From Pseudocercospora fijiensis CIRAD86 (Eukaryota > Ascomycota > Dothideomycetes > Mycosphaerellales > Mycosphaerellaceae), in the NCBI RefSeq assembly GCF_000340215.1, contig NW_006921532.1:10701764-10765763 (forward strand): DNA of 64,000 bases. The letters are read 5' to 3'. The notes under the pieces are model-generated. The model made no database searches, had not been told where the DNA came from, and saw only the letters and a list, made by a program, of their open reading frames with translations. The position numbers and the translations under genes were made by a program. Positions within the stretch are counted from its first letter, which is position 1, and each line of letters starts with the position of its first letter. Shown piece by piece: positions 20,149-28,189 of this stretch.

Positions 20149-22062
20149 TCAAGATCTAATTCTCGCTGCCTTGAACTTGCTCACTTTCTTCATCTTGCCA
20201 CCCCGTTCTTCCATCAGCGGCTCGCCATCATCGTCCTCGTCATTGTTCTTGAACCCTCCCTGCTGACGAATAATGTCGTTACGTCGGCGATAGTACTCTG
20301 CGGCAAGCTCGCGACGTTGGGAGATCGGATCTGAGAGCACGCCATCCTCAGACGGAGCGGTGGCGGACTTGCGCCGCGTTGGACGCTCAAGAAGTTGGTC
20401 TGCAATAATGCTGGTTGTTGGTGGCGTTGGGATATTCAACCCTTGCTCCTTCGCAGCGCGGCCAGCTTTGAATGCGGACATCTTTGGCGCAGTTGTAACG
20501 CGCTCCGAAACTTCTTCTGCCATTGGGGCGACATTCTCCACACTTTCGGCCGCATCAAGCTTTTGCAACTTCTGCGTGGGCTCATCGGCAACATCTAGAG
20601 CTTCCGCAAAGCTGACTCGTTTCTTACCGCTAGATTTCTTGTCGCTATCGGAGCTTTCGTCGGCCTGCTTTCCACGAATGACAAGCCTGTGGACGTCTTG
20701 AGGATCGACAAAAGAGTCCAGCTCGGCCTCATCTTTGGTGACTGGTGCAGGGCCCAGATTGCCAATCAGACGGCGTGACAGCTCTTGCATCTCCTTGTGG
20801 TAATCGTCGCTGATGACCCGTCGCTTTGTACGGCCATATTCGTCCTCGCTTTCAACATCAGAGTCTGACAGTCCACTCGTGTACGGCGTGTCTTCGTCTT
20901 GATATTCTGAAGAAGTGAAGTCCGACACCTCGTCCTCGTCCATCTCATAATCTTCAGGATCCAAGTCCATCTGCGCCACAACGTGACCGACTTCGTTCAG
21001 ATGATATTCCAACATTTCCCGACGAGTCGCAGCATCTTCCTCAGATTCGTCCTCAGGGATAATAACATCGTGAAACTTGGCGACCTCGTCTGTGTCATCA
21101 TCAAGTTCAGCAACCTTCTGTCCGGGCTTGAACATGAACCCTTTTAGGCTTTTCTGGAAGTCCGAGTCGGCTTTGCTATCGACTGGTGGGGCTGGTTCGG
21201 CTGGGATCTCTTCTACTTTGGGCGAGAAAGACACCGATCTTGAGTCCGGCGAAGGGGCGGCTGGCATCACGGCCACCTTGTCGTTGAACGAGACCGATTT
21301 GCGCCCATCTTCAGAGTCTTGGCGCTCTGGTTCCGGTGAATTCTTGGTGTCAGCGGTAAAAGAGACCGACTTCTTGCGGATAGGCGGTCGCGATGCGTGC
21401 TCTGAGTCATGCGAAGAATGCTCTACAGTGTTGGCTTTTGGCTGATGCTCAGCATTTTTCAACGCGGACGGCGGTAATGTGGCGGCTTTCACAGCTTCAT
21501 CGTCAAGCTCGTTACTTGCGCTGCCTTTGTCGGCAATATCTTGCTCTGAAAGACCAGCCTTTCGCAATGCATCTACCAGTTTTGTCGTTTGTGCTTCAGG
21601 TTGGGACACTCTGCTCGAAACCACATTGCCGTCCTCGTCCAGTTCTTCCTGAATCTCGGTGAGGGGCAAGTTCCCAGATCCATCGCCTCGATTCGCCGAG
21701 ATGGCCGCAAAGTCTAGCTCTTCCAGCTTCGATTCGCCATCCCAGTATTGCTTTTGGATGGTATCAATATTCTTCTGTACGTATTCCTGGCGTCTCGACA
21801 CCATTCCCAGAACCTGGGATGCTGAGCGTGGCGAGTCCGCTGACAGACCTGCAAGCTCGCAGATCTCCTTTTCGTTGACGAGCTCACCATCATAGGTCTT
21901 GCTGATTCCTTCGAAGTCCAGTGCACTGCCTGCTGTCTGGATTTCTTCTTTTAGGCCCTCAAGTTCTGCGCCATAAGTCTGCCAGTGCTTCAGAGCAGCG
22001 CGCAATTTCTGCAAATTCTGCTCTAGCGCCTGACGCTGCTGCTCGAGGCGGAGGAGATCCAT
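20149..22062 (-). CDS. BUD27: URI/Bud27-like unconventional prefoldin
   Basis: 637-aa single-exon gene. In the family these proteins act as prefoldin-like chaperone subunits that help assemble RNA polymerases through Rpb5 and link to TOR signalling. The N-terminal ~110 residues form a coiled coil of prefoldin alpha type (MDLLRLEQQRQALEQNLQKL...), with the VSRRQEYVQKNIDTIQKQ heptads. The middle is acidic and disordered. The last ~110 residues match the fungal DUF3835 end, with MEERGGKMKKVSKFKAARI. Four RVxF-like motifs occur: KSVSF at 231-235 and 255-259, RSVSF at 275-279 and KRVSF at 481-485. Human URI binds PP1-gamma, so docking of a PP1 phosphatase is plausible here. Confidence 0.85.
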   Translation of the reverse strand: MDLLRLEQQRQALEQNLQKLRAALKHWQTYGAELEGLKEEIQTAGSALDFEGISKTYDGELVNEKEICELAGLSADSPRSASQVLGMVSRRQEYVQKNIDTIQKQYWDGESKLEELDFAAISANRGDGSGNLPLTEIQEELDEDGNVVSSRVSQPEAQTTKLVDALRKAGLSEQDIADKGSASNELDDEAVKAATLPPSALKNAEHQPKANTVEHSSHDSEHASRPPIRKKSVSFTADTKNSPEPERQDSEDGRKSVSFNDKVAVMPAAPSPDSRSVSFSPKVEEIPAEPAPPVDSKADSDFQKSLKGFMFKPGQKVAELDDDTDEVAKFHDVIIPEDESEEDAATRREMLEYHLNEVGHVVAQMDLDPEDYEMDEDEVSDFTSSEYQDEDTPYTSGLSDSDVESEDEYGRTKRRVISDDYHKEMQELSRRLIGNLGPAPVTKDEAELDSFVDPQDVHRLVIRGKQADESSDSDKKSSGKKRVSFAEALDVADEPTQKLQKLDAAESVENVAPMAEEVSERVTTAPKMSAFKAGRAAKEQGLNIPTPPTTSIIADQLLERPTRRKSATAPSEDGVLSDPISQRRELAAEYYRRRNDIIRQQGGFKNNDEDDDGEPLMEERGGKMKKVSKFKAARIRS

Positions 22063-22454
22063 GGTGCGCGCACTTGATGTGATGTCTGTCGCCGACCTTG
22101 CTGGAACGCTGATGGTCGAAGTCAGGGCTGGAAGTGGAAGTGGCTACGGCACACTTTCTAGGTTGGATGGCGCAGGGCAACCGATAGTAAGATTTGGAAA
22201 AGCTTGGCATGAACGGCTGCACGCAGGCAAACAACCACGAACCCTGAACGAAGAATAGCGGCAAGAAATGAAGCCGAACACGTTCACTGAGGATGTGGTT
22301 TATAAATGAGGTGGGCGATGCAGATTGATTTCAAGATGCTACGCTAATGCACTGCCTCATGCACGTGTACCAACCACAAAGTCACAAGTACCACAGTGGG
22401 CCTCGTGATGCAGATAGACAGAGGTCTTCCTCCCTCCCAATGCCATGTAAGCCA
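22063..22454. promoter_or_regulatory. URI homologue promoter / REI1 3' flank
   Basis: 392 bp between two minus-strand genes, with no recognisable motif beyond ordinary unique sequence. Confidence 0.4.
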
Positions 22455-24074
22455 CTACTGCAGCAAATGGTCGCGGAAATGCTTCTGAAAGTTGCCCTTC
22501 TTGTTCTTGGTCCATTCATATCTCGCTTCCGCTCTCTGTTCGCGCTTCTGAACACGTTTCTCCACTGCCTTCACTTCTCGCTTCTTGGCATCACTAACAC
22601 CGACCATGCCAAGACCGCCATTCGCACGGCTGACCAGTTGCCTGCCGCGAGAGCCTCCATTCTGTTCGGTAGACTGCGACTCTGCATCTTCATCGTCAGC
22701 GTCGGAGTCGTGGCGGCCTTCCTCAATCATGCGTTGCTCGGCACGCTCTGCTGCGGATGGGTAGTTTCGTAAATTCTGTCGGTAATACTGTCTCAAGCTC
22801 CGATGGCCAGCTGTACGTCCTGACGGGAGATGTAGCTCGTAATCATCATGGTATGCAGCATGTGTACCGTGATGCGCATGAGAGTGGTAGCCATCTGTAT
22901 TCTTGTGCGGTCGTGGATCTGTGCGAGAATGATGACGATGCAGACCCAGTCTCTCGAACTTGTGGGTTTGATCCACGGGCACAGACGTTATTTCGTCAGT
23001 CGGCACAGAGGACAATGATCCATCGCTCTCCCAGCCATCATCGTCTTCATCCATGTCAACATCTTCACCATTCCCGTTGTCAACAGTGGTCTTGACTGCA
23101 CGCTTCGCACCAAGACTGACCCCACCATTGGGCTCATCCTCTTCCGTCTCAGACTCTTCGTCAGAATATGTTGATCGAAAGTCGTAGAACTCGCCCACGT
23201 CCATCTGCTCCTCTTCTGTGCCGTATGCAATCATGCAGTGGCCTCTGTCTCGCATGTGCGTTTGCACGCCTGAACTTGTGTGCACTTGCTTGTGACAAAA
23301 CAGACACTGGTGTAGCACATTTACCGTCTCACTTAGATAGTTGATCAGCCCGGCCAGGTCGACCAAGTAGTCCTTCTCGGGAACGAAGAAACTATGCTGT
23401 CTGGACATATGGTTCAAATTCAGGTCCATGGTGGGGGAGACGTAGTTGCAGAAGAGACACTGGCTGAGGTCGGCTTTGTGTTCATAGTCGTCATCGTCCA
23501 TGTTCTCGTGCCCAGCAGTATGGCCATTCTCTTTTGGGGTTGCAGACGGCGTTGGTTCTGCCAGACCTGTGTTACGCAAGTCTTGCACAACTCGATCGAG
23601 CTCTGGCTCTTCGGCAGTTTCCGTACCTTCTCCATTGATCGTGCTCGCAGCAGTACTAGCTGTGTCGAGAGTCTCGCCAAGAGTGAAGGTGGAATCGGCC
23701 ATACTGTCAGTCTCAGCACCGTCGACGCCTCGACCTCGAGTTGCTAACATGCGATGTTTCTGACTTCCCAGATGATTCACATAAGCGCCCTCGCTGAAGT
23801 ACGTCTTATCACATGTATGGCATCTCTTCTCGAAACTTGCGCGTGCGGCAGTGGCAGCGGCCGAGGCCTTGTTCGCAAGCACCTTCTCCGCGAATATTTC
23901 AGAAGTCAGTGGCGGTAGAGAGGCCACGCGACGCTTGAGGTTGTAGCGATGCCAATCCGATTGCATGTGGGTTCGCTGAAGATTGCTGGAGCGGAAGGCG
24001 ACTTGGCAGGTGTTACAGGTGAAAGGATGAGCCGAGCCTTGTTGGGCAGCGGGTGCTTGGGTTATTGTGGCCAT
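22455..24074 (-). CDS. REI1: REI1-type C2H2 zinc-finger, 60S biogenesis factor
   Basis: 539-aa protein. REI1/Reh1 (human ZNF622) are cytoplasmic pre-60S factors that help recycle Arx1/Alb1 and probe the exit tunnel. Four zinc fingers are visible: FTCNTCQVAF...H...H near residue 20, KRCHTCDKTYF...H...H near 85, the pair-forming QCLFCNYVSP...H near 210, and QCLFCHKQVHTSSGVQTHMRDRGH near 260. The second-half GRTAGHRSLRQYYRQNLR motif and the C-terminal QKREQRAEARYEWTKNKKGNFQKHFRDHLLQ-like end (written here only as landmarks WTKNKKGN and HFRDHLLQ) are typical of the family. The ATG at 24074 (MATITQAPAAQQ) is the first real ATG. It shares a 306-bp divergent promoter with the Saf4 gene. Confidence 0.93.
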   Translation of the reverse strand: MATITQAPAAQQGSAHPFTCNTCQVAFRSSNLQRTHMQSDWHRYNLKRRVASLPPLTSEIFAEKVLANKASAAATAARASFEKRCHTCDKTYFSEGAYVNHLGSQKHRMLATRGRGVDGAETDSMADSTFTLGETLDTASTAASTINGEGTETAEEPELDRVVQDLRNTGLAEPTPSATPKENGHTAGHENMDDDDYEHKADLSQCLFCNYVSPTMDLNLNHMSRQHSFFVPEKDYLVDLAGLINYLSETVNVLHQCLFCHKQVHTSSGVQTHMRDRGHCMIAYGTEEEQMDVGEFYDFRSTYSDEESETEEDEPNGGVSLGAKRAVKTTVDNGNGEDVDMDEDDDGWESDGSLSSVPTDEITSVPVDQTHKFERLGLHRHHSRTDPRPHKNTDGYHSHAHHGTHAAYHDDYELHLPSGRTAGHRSLRQYYRQNLRNYPSAAERAEQRMIEEGRHDSDADDEDAESQSTEQNGGSRGRQLVSRANGGLGMVGVSDAKKREVKAVEKRVQKREQRAEARYEWTKNKKGNFQKHFRDHLLQ

Positions 24075-24380
24075 GATCAATGCTCAGGCCTTTGGCTGAC
24101 CCTAAGACAAAAGAGAAGCACTGATGTGTGCTAACAGAAGAGAGGCACTGGTGAGTGCTAGGTCTAAGGACGGCGGCTGGAATTTTGCCTTTTGAATGAC
24201 GCCACACGGGAACCCTGCATGCGCCCCACGCATGCTCGCTTTCACCTGCACTTGTTGACTTGCTCGCGCACGCGCTTAACCAGCAACTTCGACTTTCTAA
24301 TCCGCAGTCCTCTGGCGACGTGCGCACCCTTCGCAAGCAATCGTGGCTCCTTGCGCCTCGGCACTGCTTGAAGGGCCAAA
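24075..24380. promoter_or_regulatory. Divergent promoter of REI1 and Saf4 genes, with duplicated dyad
   Basis: 306 bp between two start codons facing apart. At 24117-24132 lies AGCAC-6 nt-GTGCT and at 24144-24159 GGCAC-6 nt-GTGCT. These are two copies of an imperfect inverted repeat in direct orientation, 27 bp apart and close to the REI1 start. This arrangement could bind a dimeric regulator; that is inference. Confidence 0.5.
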
Positions 24381-25259
24381 ATGCAACACTACCAGCGCTA
24401 CATCCCGCCTGAGCTTGAGGGCACCACCAGCGCAAATCGACTGCAGAAGAGACGCGCTCCAGGCACGCCCAAGAAAGACGGCTCCCAGACCGTGCGTTTC
24501 GAAATGCCTTTTGCTGTTTGGTGCCACACTTGTAAACCACATGCCATCATAGCGCAGGGTGTCCGCTTCAACGCAGAGAAGCGGAAGGTGGGCAACTACT
24601 ACAGCACGCCAATATGGAGCTTTCGCATGCGACATACTGCTTGTGATGGTGCCATCGAGATCAGAACTGATCCCAAGAACACTGCATATGTCGTCGTCGA
24701 AGGCGGCAAAGCGCGTGACTACGGCGACGCCAATGACCAAATCCATGAAGGAGAAGGGGGTGTTCCCATTCTCAGTGCCGCCGAGCGGGAACAACGGCGC
24801 GAAGATGCATTTGCTCAGCTTGAAGGGCGGGTCGATGAGAAGGAGCAAGTCAAAGACAATACGAAGCGCATTCAAGAGCTTTACGAATCCCGCGACCGAG
24901 ATTGGGACGATCCGTGGGTGGCCAACAAGCGCATGCGATCATCTTTCCGACAAAAGCGCAAGGCTGCCGAAGAGGAAGAGCGAGCTGCTGAAGCAATGAA
25001 AGAACGCCTAGGCACAGATATCGACTTGCTTCCTGCCTCTGCTGAGGATTCTGCGAGAGCCAAGTTGGTTAGTTTTGGCAATCATTCACAGTCGGAATCT
25101 GCAGAACGTGCTGATGGACAACCAATGTTCCGCGACAAACCACACAGAGTATCATCAAAGAGCAAGCCCAGCAGCTCCACGAAAGCCTCCCGGAAAGAGA
25201 TCCTGCGCCAGCGCTTATTGTCCAGTACTCGCGCTGCTCTCAATCCTTTTGGCTCTTGA
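24381..25259 (+). CDS. SAF4: CWC16-family splicing factor, Saf4/CCDC130 type
   Basis: 292-aa protein of the Yju2/CCDC130 (DUF572) family, which act with the catalytic spliceosome. The signature core is at residues 38-115: VRFEMPFAVWCHTCKPH, QGVRFNAEKRKVGNYYSTPIW, FRMRHTACDGAIEIRTDPKNT and VVVEGGKARDYG. The first zinc half-site is CHTC. The second reads HTAC, which as I recall is usual for this subfamily in filamentous fungi, rather than the CHLC of Yju2. Residues 130-230 are a charged coiled coil (DEKEQVKDNTKRIQELYESRDRDWDDPW). The segment between MQHYQRYIPPELEG and VRFEMPF is shorter than in the human and yeast proteins. No introns. Confidence 0.88.
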   Translation: MQHYQRYIPPELEGTTSANRLQKRRAPGTPKKDGSQTVRFEMPFAVWCHTCKPHAIIAQGVRFNAEKRKVGNYYSTPIWSFRMRHTACDGAIEIRTDPKNTAYVVVEGGKARDYGDANDQIHEGEGGVPILSAAEREQRREDAFAQLEGRVDEKEQVKDNTKRIQELYESRDRDWDDPWVANKRMRSSFRQKRKAAEEEERAAEAMKERLGTDIDLLPASAEDSARAKLVSFGNHSQSESAERADGQPMFRDKPHRVSSKSKPSSSTKASRKEILRQRLLSSTRAALNPFGS

Positions 25260-25605
25260 ATTGGATTGAGAATATCGATTCACCCATAAATGGTCGACTT
25301 AGCATCGCTGCTTGTAGAGCTGGCGAAAGCAAGCTTCATGTAACCTGCCGACCTGCTCATCATCACGCAGTCTGAAAGGCAAACGATCGAAGAATCCTTG
25401 CAGTAACTACGCGTTTATCTGCAGTACCTACCATGCATCGTGGCAGATTGGACAAACTCTCCGATAAAGAGCCCTGTAAGTGAGACAGGCAACATCCTGG
25501 CCGTTCGGCGTGGCGGACCTGGTATTCTGCATCAACTTCTCGTAGATCAATGATCCCCTTATCAATCCGTCTACGCGGACATTATGTCCGTCCAAGGCAC
25601 GTCCA
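25260..25605. promoter_or_regulatory. Upstream region of the seven-exon Zn2Cys6 gene
   Basis: 346 bp holding the Saf4 3' UTR and the promoter of the next gene. No distinct motif seen. Confidence 0.4.
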
Positions 25606-27793
25606 ATGGAGAAACGAAGCGCTCTCAGTTGCGATTGTTGCCGCTCAAAGAAGCTCAGGGTAGGTCTGACTGAGTGCTCGCGCTCGCAGGATGCTACCTC
25701 GATAGTGCGTTGACATAATACAGTGTATAAGACTGCGCGATGGCTCGTGCCAGAAATGCGTTAGCTTGGGCATAGAGTGCACGACCAGCAATACCAAGCA
25801 AACGCGAGCATACTACCAGGTCAGTCACCGAGGCGGATCATAGCCTTAAGCTCGTGGGTGATTAGGGGCTGAAAGGACATCGCAAGACTTCGAAGAAGCA
25901 ATATGAACTACTTTCTACCATTGTCCAACACTATTTCCCAGGGACAAGCATGAATACAGAAGACTTGCAGAAGGCGGTGTCAACACTACATGCCCGTGAT
26001 TCTCAAGCCAACACGCCGCCACGAATTGATGCGCATGTTTCTGTGCCTCGAAATGATGACATCAACGCACTAAAGGAAGGACTAGACTCATCTCCAGCAT
26101 CCGAGGTGATCGACCAAGAGTTTATCATTCGTGATGCTGCGAATCTACCTCGTACGTTCTCTGAACAGCTCCAGGAAGCTGGAAGCTGATGTTCAGCATA
26201 GGCCTTGATGTCGGCTCCGGCTGGGCAGCATTCTTGCGTCGCATATATGCCCGTCATTCAGCAGAACATCCGTCACAACCCATTGGTCGCCCGGAAGATA
26301 CAACTGATGGCAGCGTGCCCAAAGTCAGAATGCCCGGCATGTTACCTGATGTCAAAAGTCTTGAATGCGCTGCCGCAAAATTCTTCTGCGAGATCAACAG
26401 TACACTGTACATCCTTGTCCCAGAAGCGTTCGCCAGCATTGTGGAGGGGTTGTATACTCGCGACTTCGCTGCGAGCAATGCATGCGTGACGACGGTACTT
26501 GCCATCTATGCACTCATGGCAGACAGTGCTTCAAGCTGGTTTCACGAAGCTTGCCTCTACCTCGACCTTATCGTTGTCGAAGGGAGCCTCGAAAGCATTC
26601 AAGCCATTATGATCTTGGTGGGTGACACATCAGAGACTTCGGTTCACTTGTCTGATGAATACAGGTCCTCTGCCGGCTCGTGCGAGAGGAACGCCACGCT
26701 GCCTGGATACTTTTGGGATCCGCTGTGCGGATAGCACGATCACGCGGCTTGGATCGACATCCCGACACTTGGACACCGGAAGACGTGCATAGCAAGGAGA
26801 TCAGGTCCCGAGTCTATTGGGCTCTGTACACACTCGACACAGATCTGGCATTTAGCATCGGCGCTCCACCGGAGCTAAATCTGCCCGTGGACGAAGCCGT
26901 GGCCAAGCAGATACCTGTGGTAAAAAGTCCCTCCGTTCTCGTAAAGTTGTCTTGTCTTACCAGATCGATAGATGGAATCTCCAACACTCTACATCCCGCC
27001 AGGGTATCTGTCCGCTTCTGCGGATCTGTCCGTTCTCATTCGCCGAATTGCAAACCGGCTTTACTCTAAACTACCACGGGTTGAAAGCCCTGAAACAGCT
27101 ATGATTCACGCCCTTGGAGAGCTGACAAAGTAGACATCTCCCTCTGATTTGCACTTACGACATCGTTATTGACTCAGGCACAGATGGTGGGACAATCTTC
27201 CAATCAATTTGAGACCCGATAGCTCAATAGCCCCCGAGTACTTCCGTTCGGTCGCCTACCTCCATCGTCGCTACGTTGGCTGCCGCTTCCAGATCACGCG
27301 TTCTTGCCTGCTGTCGAAAGAGTCAGAGTCAAGTGATTTCGCGCGAGAGTGCATTCTTGCGCACGACGCCTCGGTTTCAACTATTAAGCAATGCCATGAA
27401 CGAGGTCTGCTCAGCCCTAGGCACTACTTCGATATGACACATGCGCTAGGGACAGGTATCCTGGTGCACTTGAGGGCATTGAAGTGGCCATCTCAGGAGA
27501 GTATGGAGGCTTTGGAGAAATGGATTGGTGTGATTGAGTTCACGAGACATACGAGGATGGGACAGATGGGTTCCTATTCGGCGAAGCGGTTCGTGGAGAT
27601 ACTCAAAAACCATTTGTCCCATCCTGCGACGTCGAGATTAGATCCTGACAATCCGGCGTTGTATCTTCAGACAGGCTGGGATCCGCGTGACGCGGATACG
27701 AATTTTGAGGACTTGTTGCAGTCGTTTTTGAAGGACAGTAAGCCGCTTGAAAATATACCTGAGTCGGACACGACATCTTTGGAGCCATCGTAG
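25606..27793 (+). CDS. Zn2Cys6 transcription factor with fungal_trans domain, seven exons
   Basis: Exons 25606-25659, 25724-25819, 25887-26151, 26202-26617, 26665-26919, 26972-27129, 27184-27793. Phases fit at every junction and give 617 aa. The Zn2Cys6 cluster is split by intron 1: MEKRSALSCDCCRSKKLR joins CIRLRDGSCQKCVSLGIEC. The ligands are C9, C12, C19, C27, C30 and C37, with an extra Cys at 11. A short coiled coil follows (KKQYELLSTIVQHYFPG). The middle-homology/fungal_trans region contains REERHAAWILLGSAVRIARSRGLDR (shown by the landmarks AWILLGSAVRIARS and RSRVYWALYTLDTDLAF). Introns are 47-67 bp. Introns 4 to 6 have weaker donors (GTGGGT, GTAAAA, GTAGAC). Target genes are unknown; the nearest neighbours do not suggest a pathway. 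Confidence 0.8.
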
Positions 27794-28189
27794 CGTAGCG
27801 TAGATAGAAAGCGGCCAGAACTGTGATTTGTCCTGATTGACAGATCACTCTCCTTCCGAAGGGAATTCAGAAGCTAGGGGGAGGGCTTTGAGTACGCTCG
27901 TCTCTATTGTATAGGTCTCGTTATCTAGATGCTACTTTATCTACGTCTACAACGATCCCTTACAGTAAATATCTTAAGTCTAGTCTCTCATCTGAGTTGA
28001 GGAAGTTCTCAATGTTTTGCGTCACGTGTTCTGGTGTGAAGAAGGCGCCATGCGCCACCTCCCTGCACGCCACCCATCAACCCTGCCAAACGCGTATCAT
28101 TAACTTCAACTCTTCTTTCATCTTTTGGCTTTCGTTTGTTTACATACTCCGACAACGCCTCTGGTCGGCGGCCATCAAATCTCATTTCG
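27794..28189. other. Intergenic, with a short RIP-like patch
   Basis: 396 bp. About 27898-27990 is AT-rich and CpA-poor, like the flanking repeats (for example TTATCTAGATGCTACTTT), and may be a small repeat scar. The remainder should hold the promoter of the SNF2 gene. Confidence 0.4.

Noticed and set aside
24500..24680. Loss of a zinc-binding Cys in the Saf4-type protein (HTAC instead of CxxC)
   Set aside because: As I recall, filamentous-fungal members normally read HxAC here, so this is probably the ordinary form of the subfamily.
25950..26189. Short separate gene starting at the ATG at 25950
   Set aside because: It is the middle of exon 3 of the seven-exon Zn2Cys6 gene; upstream exons carry the zinc cluster in matching phase.
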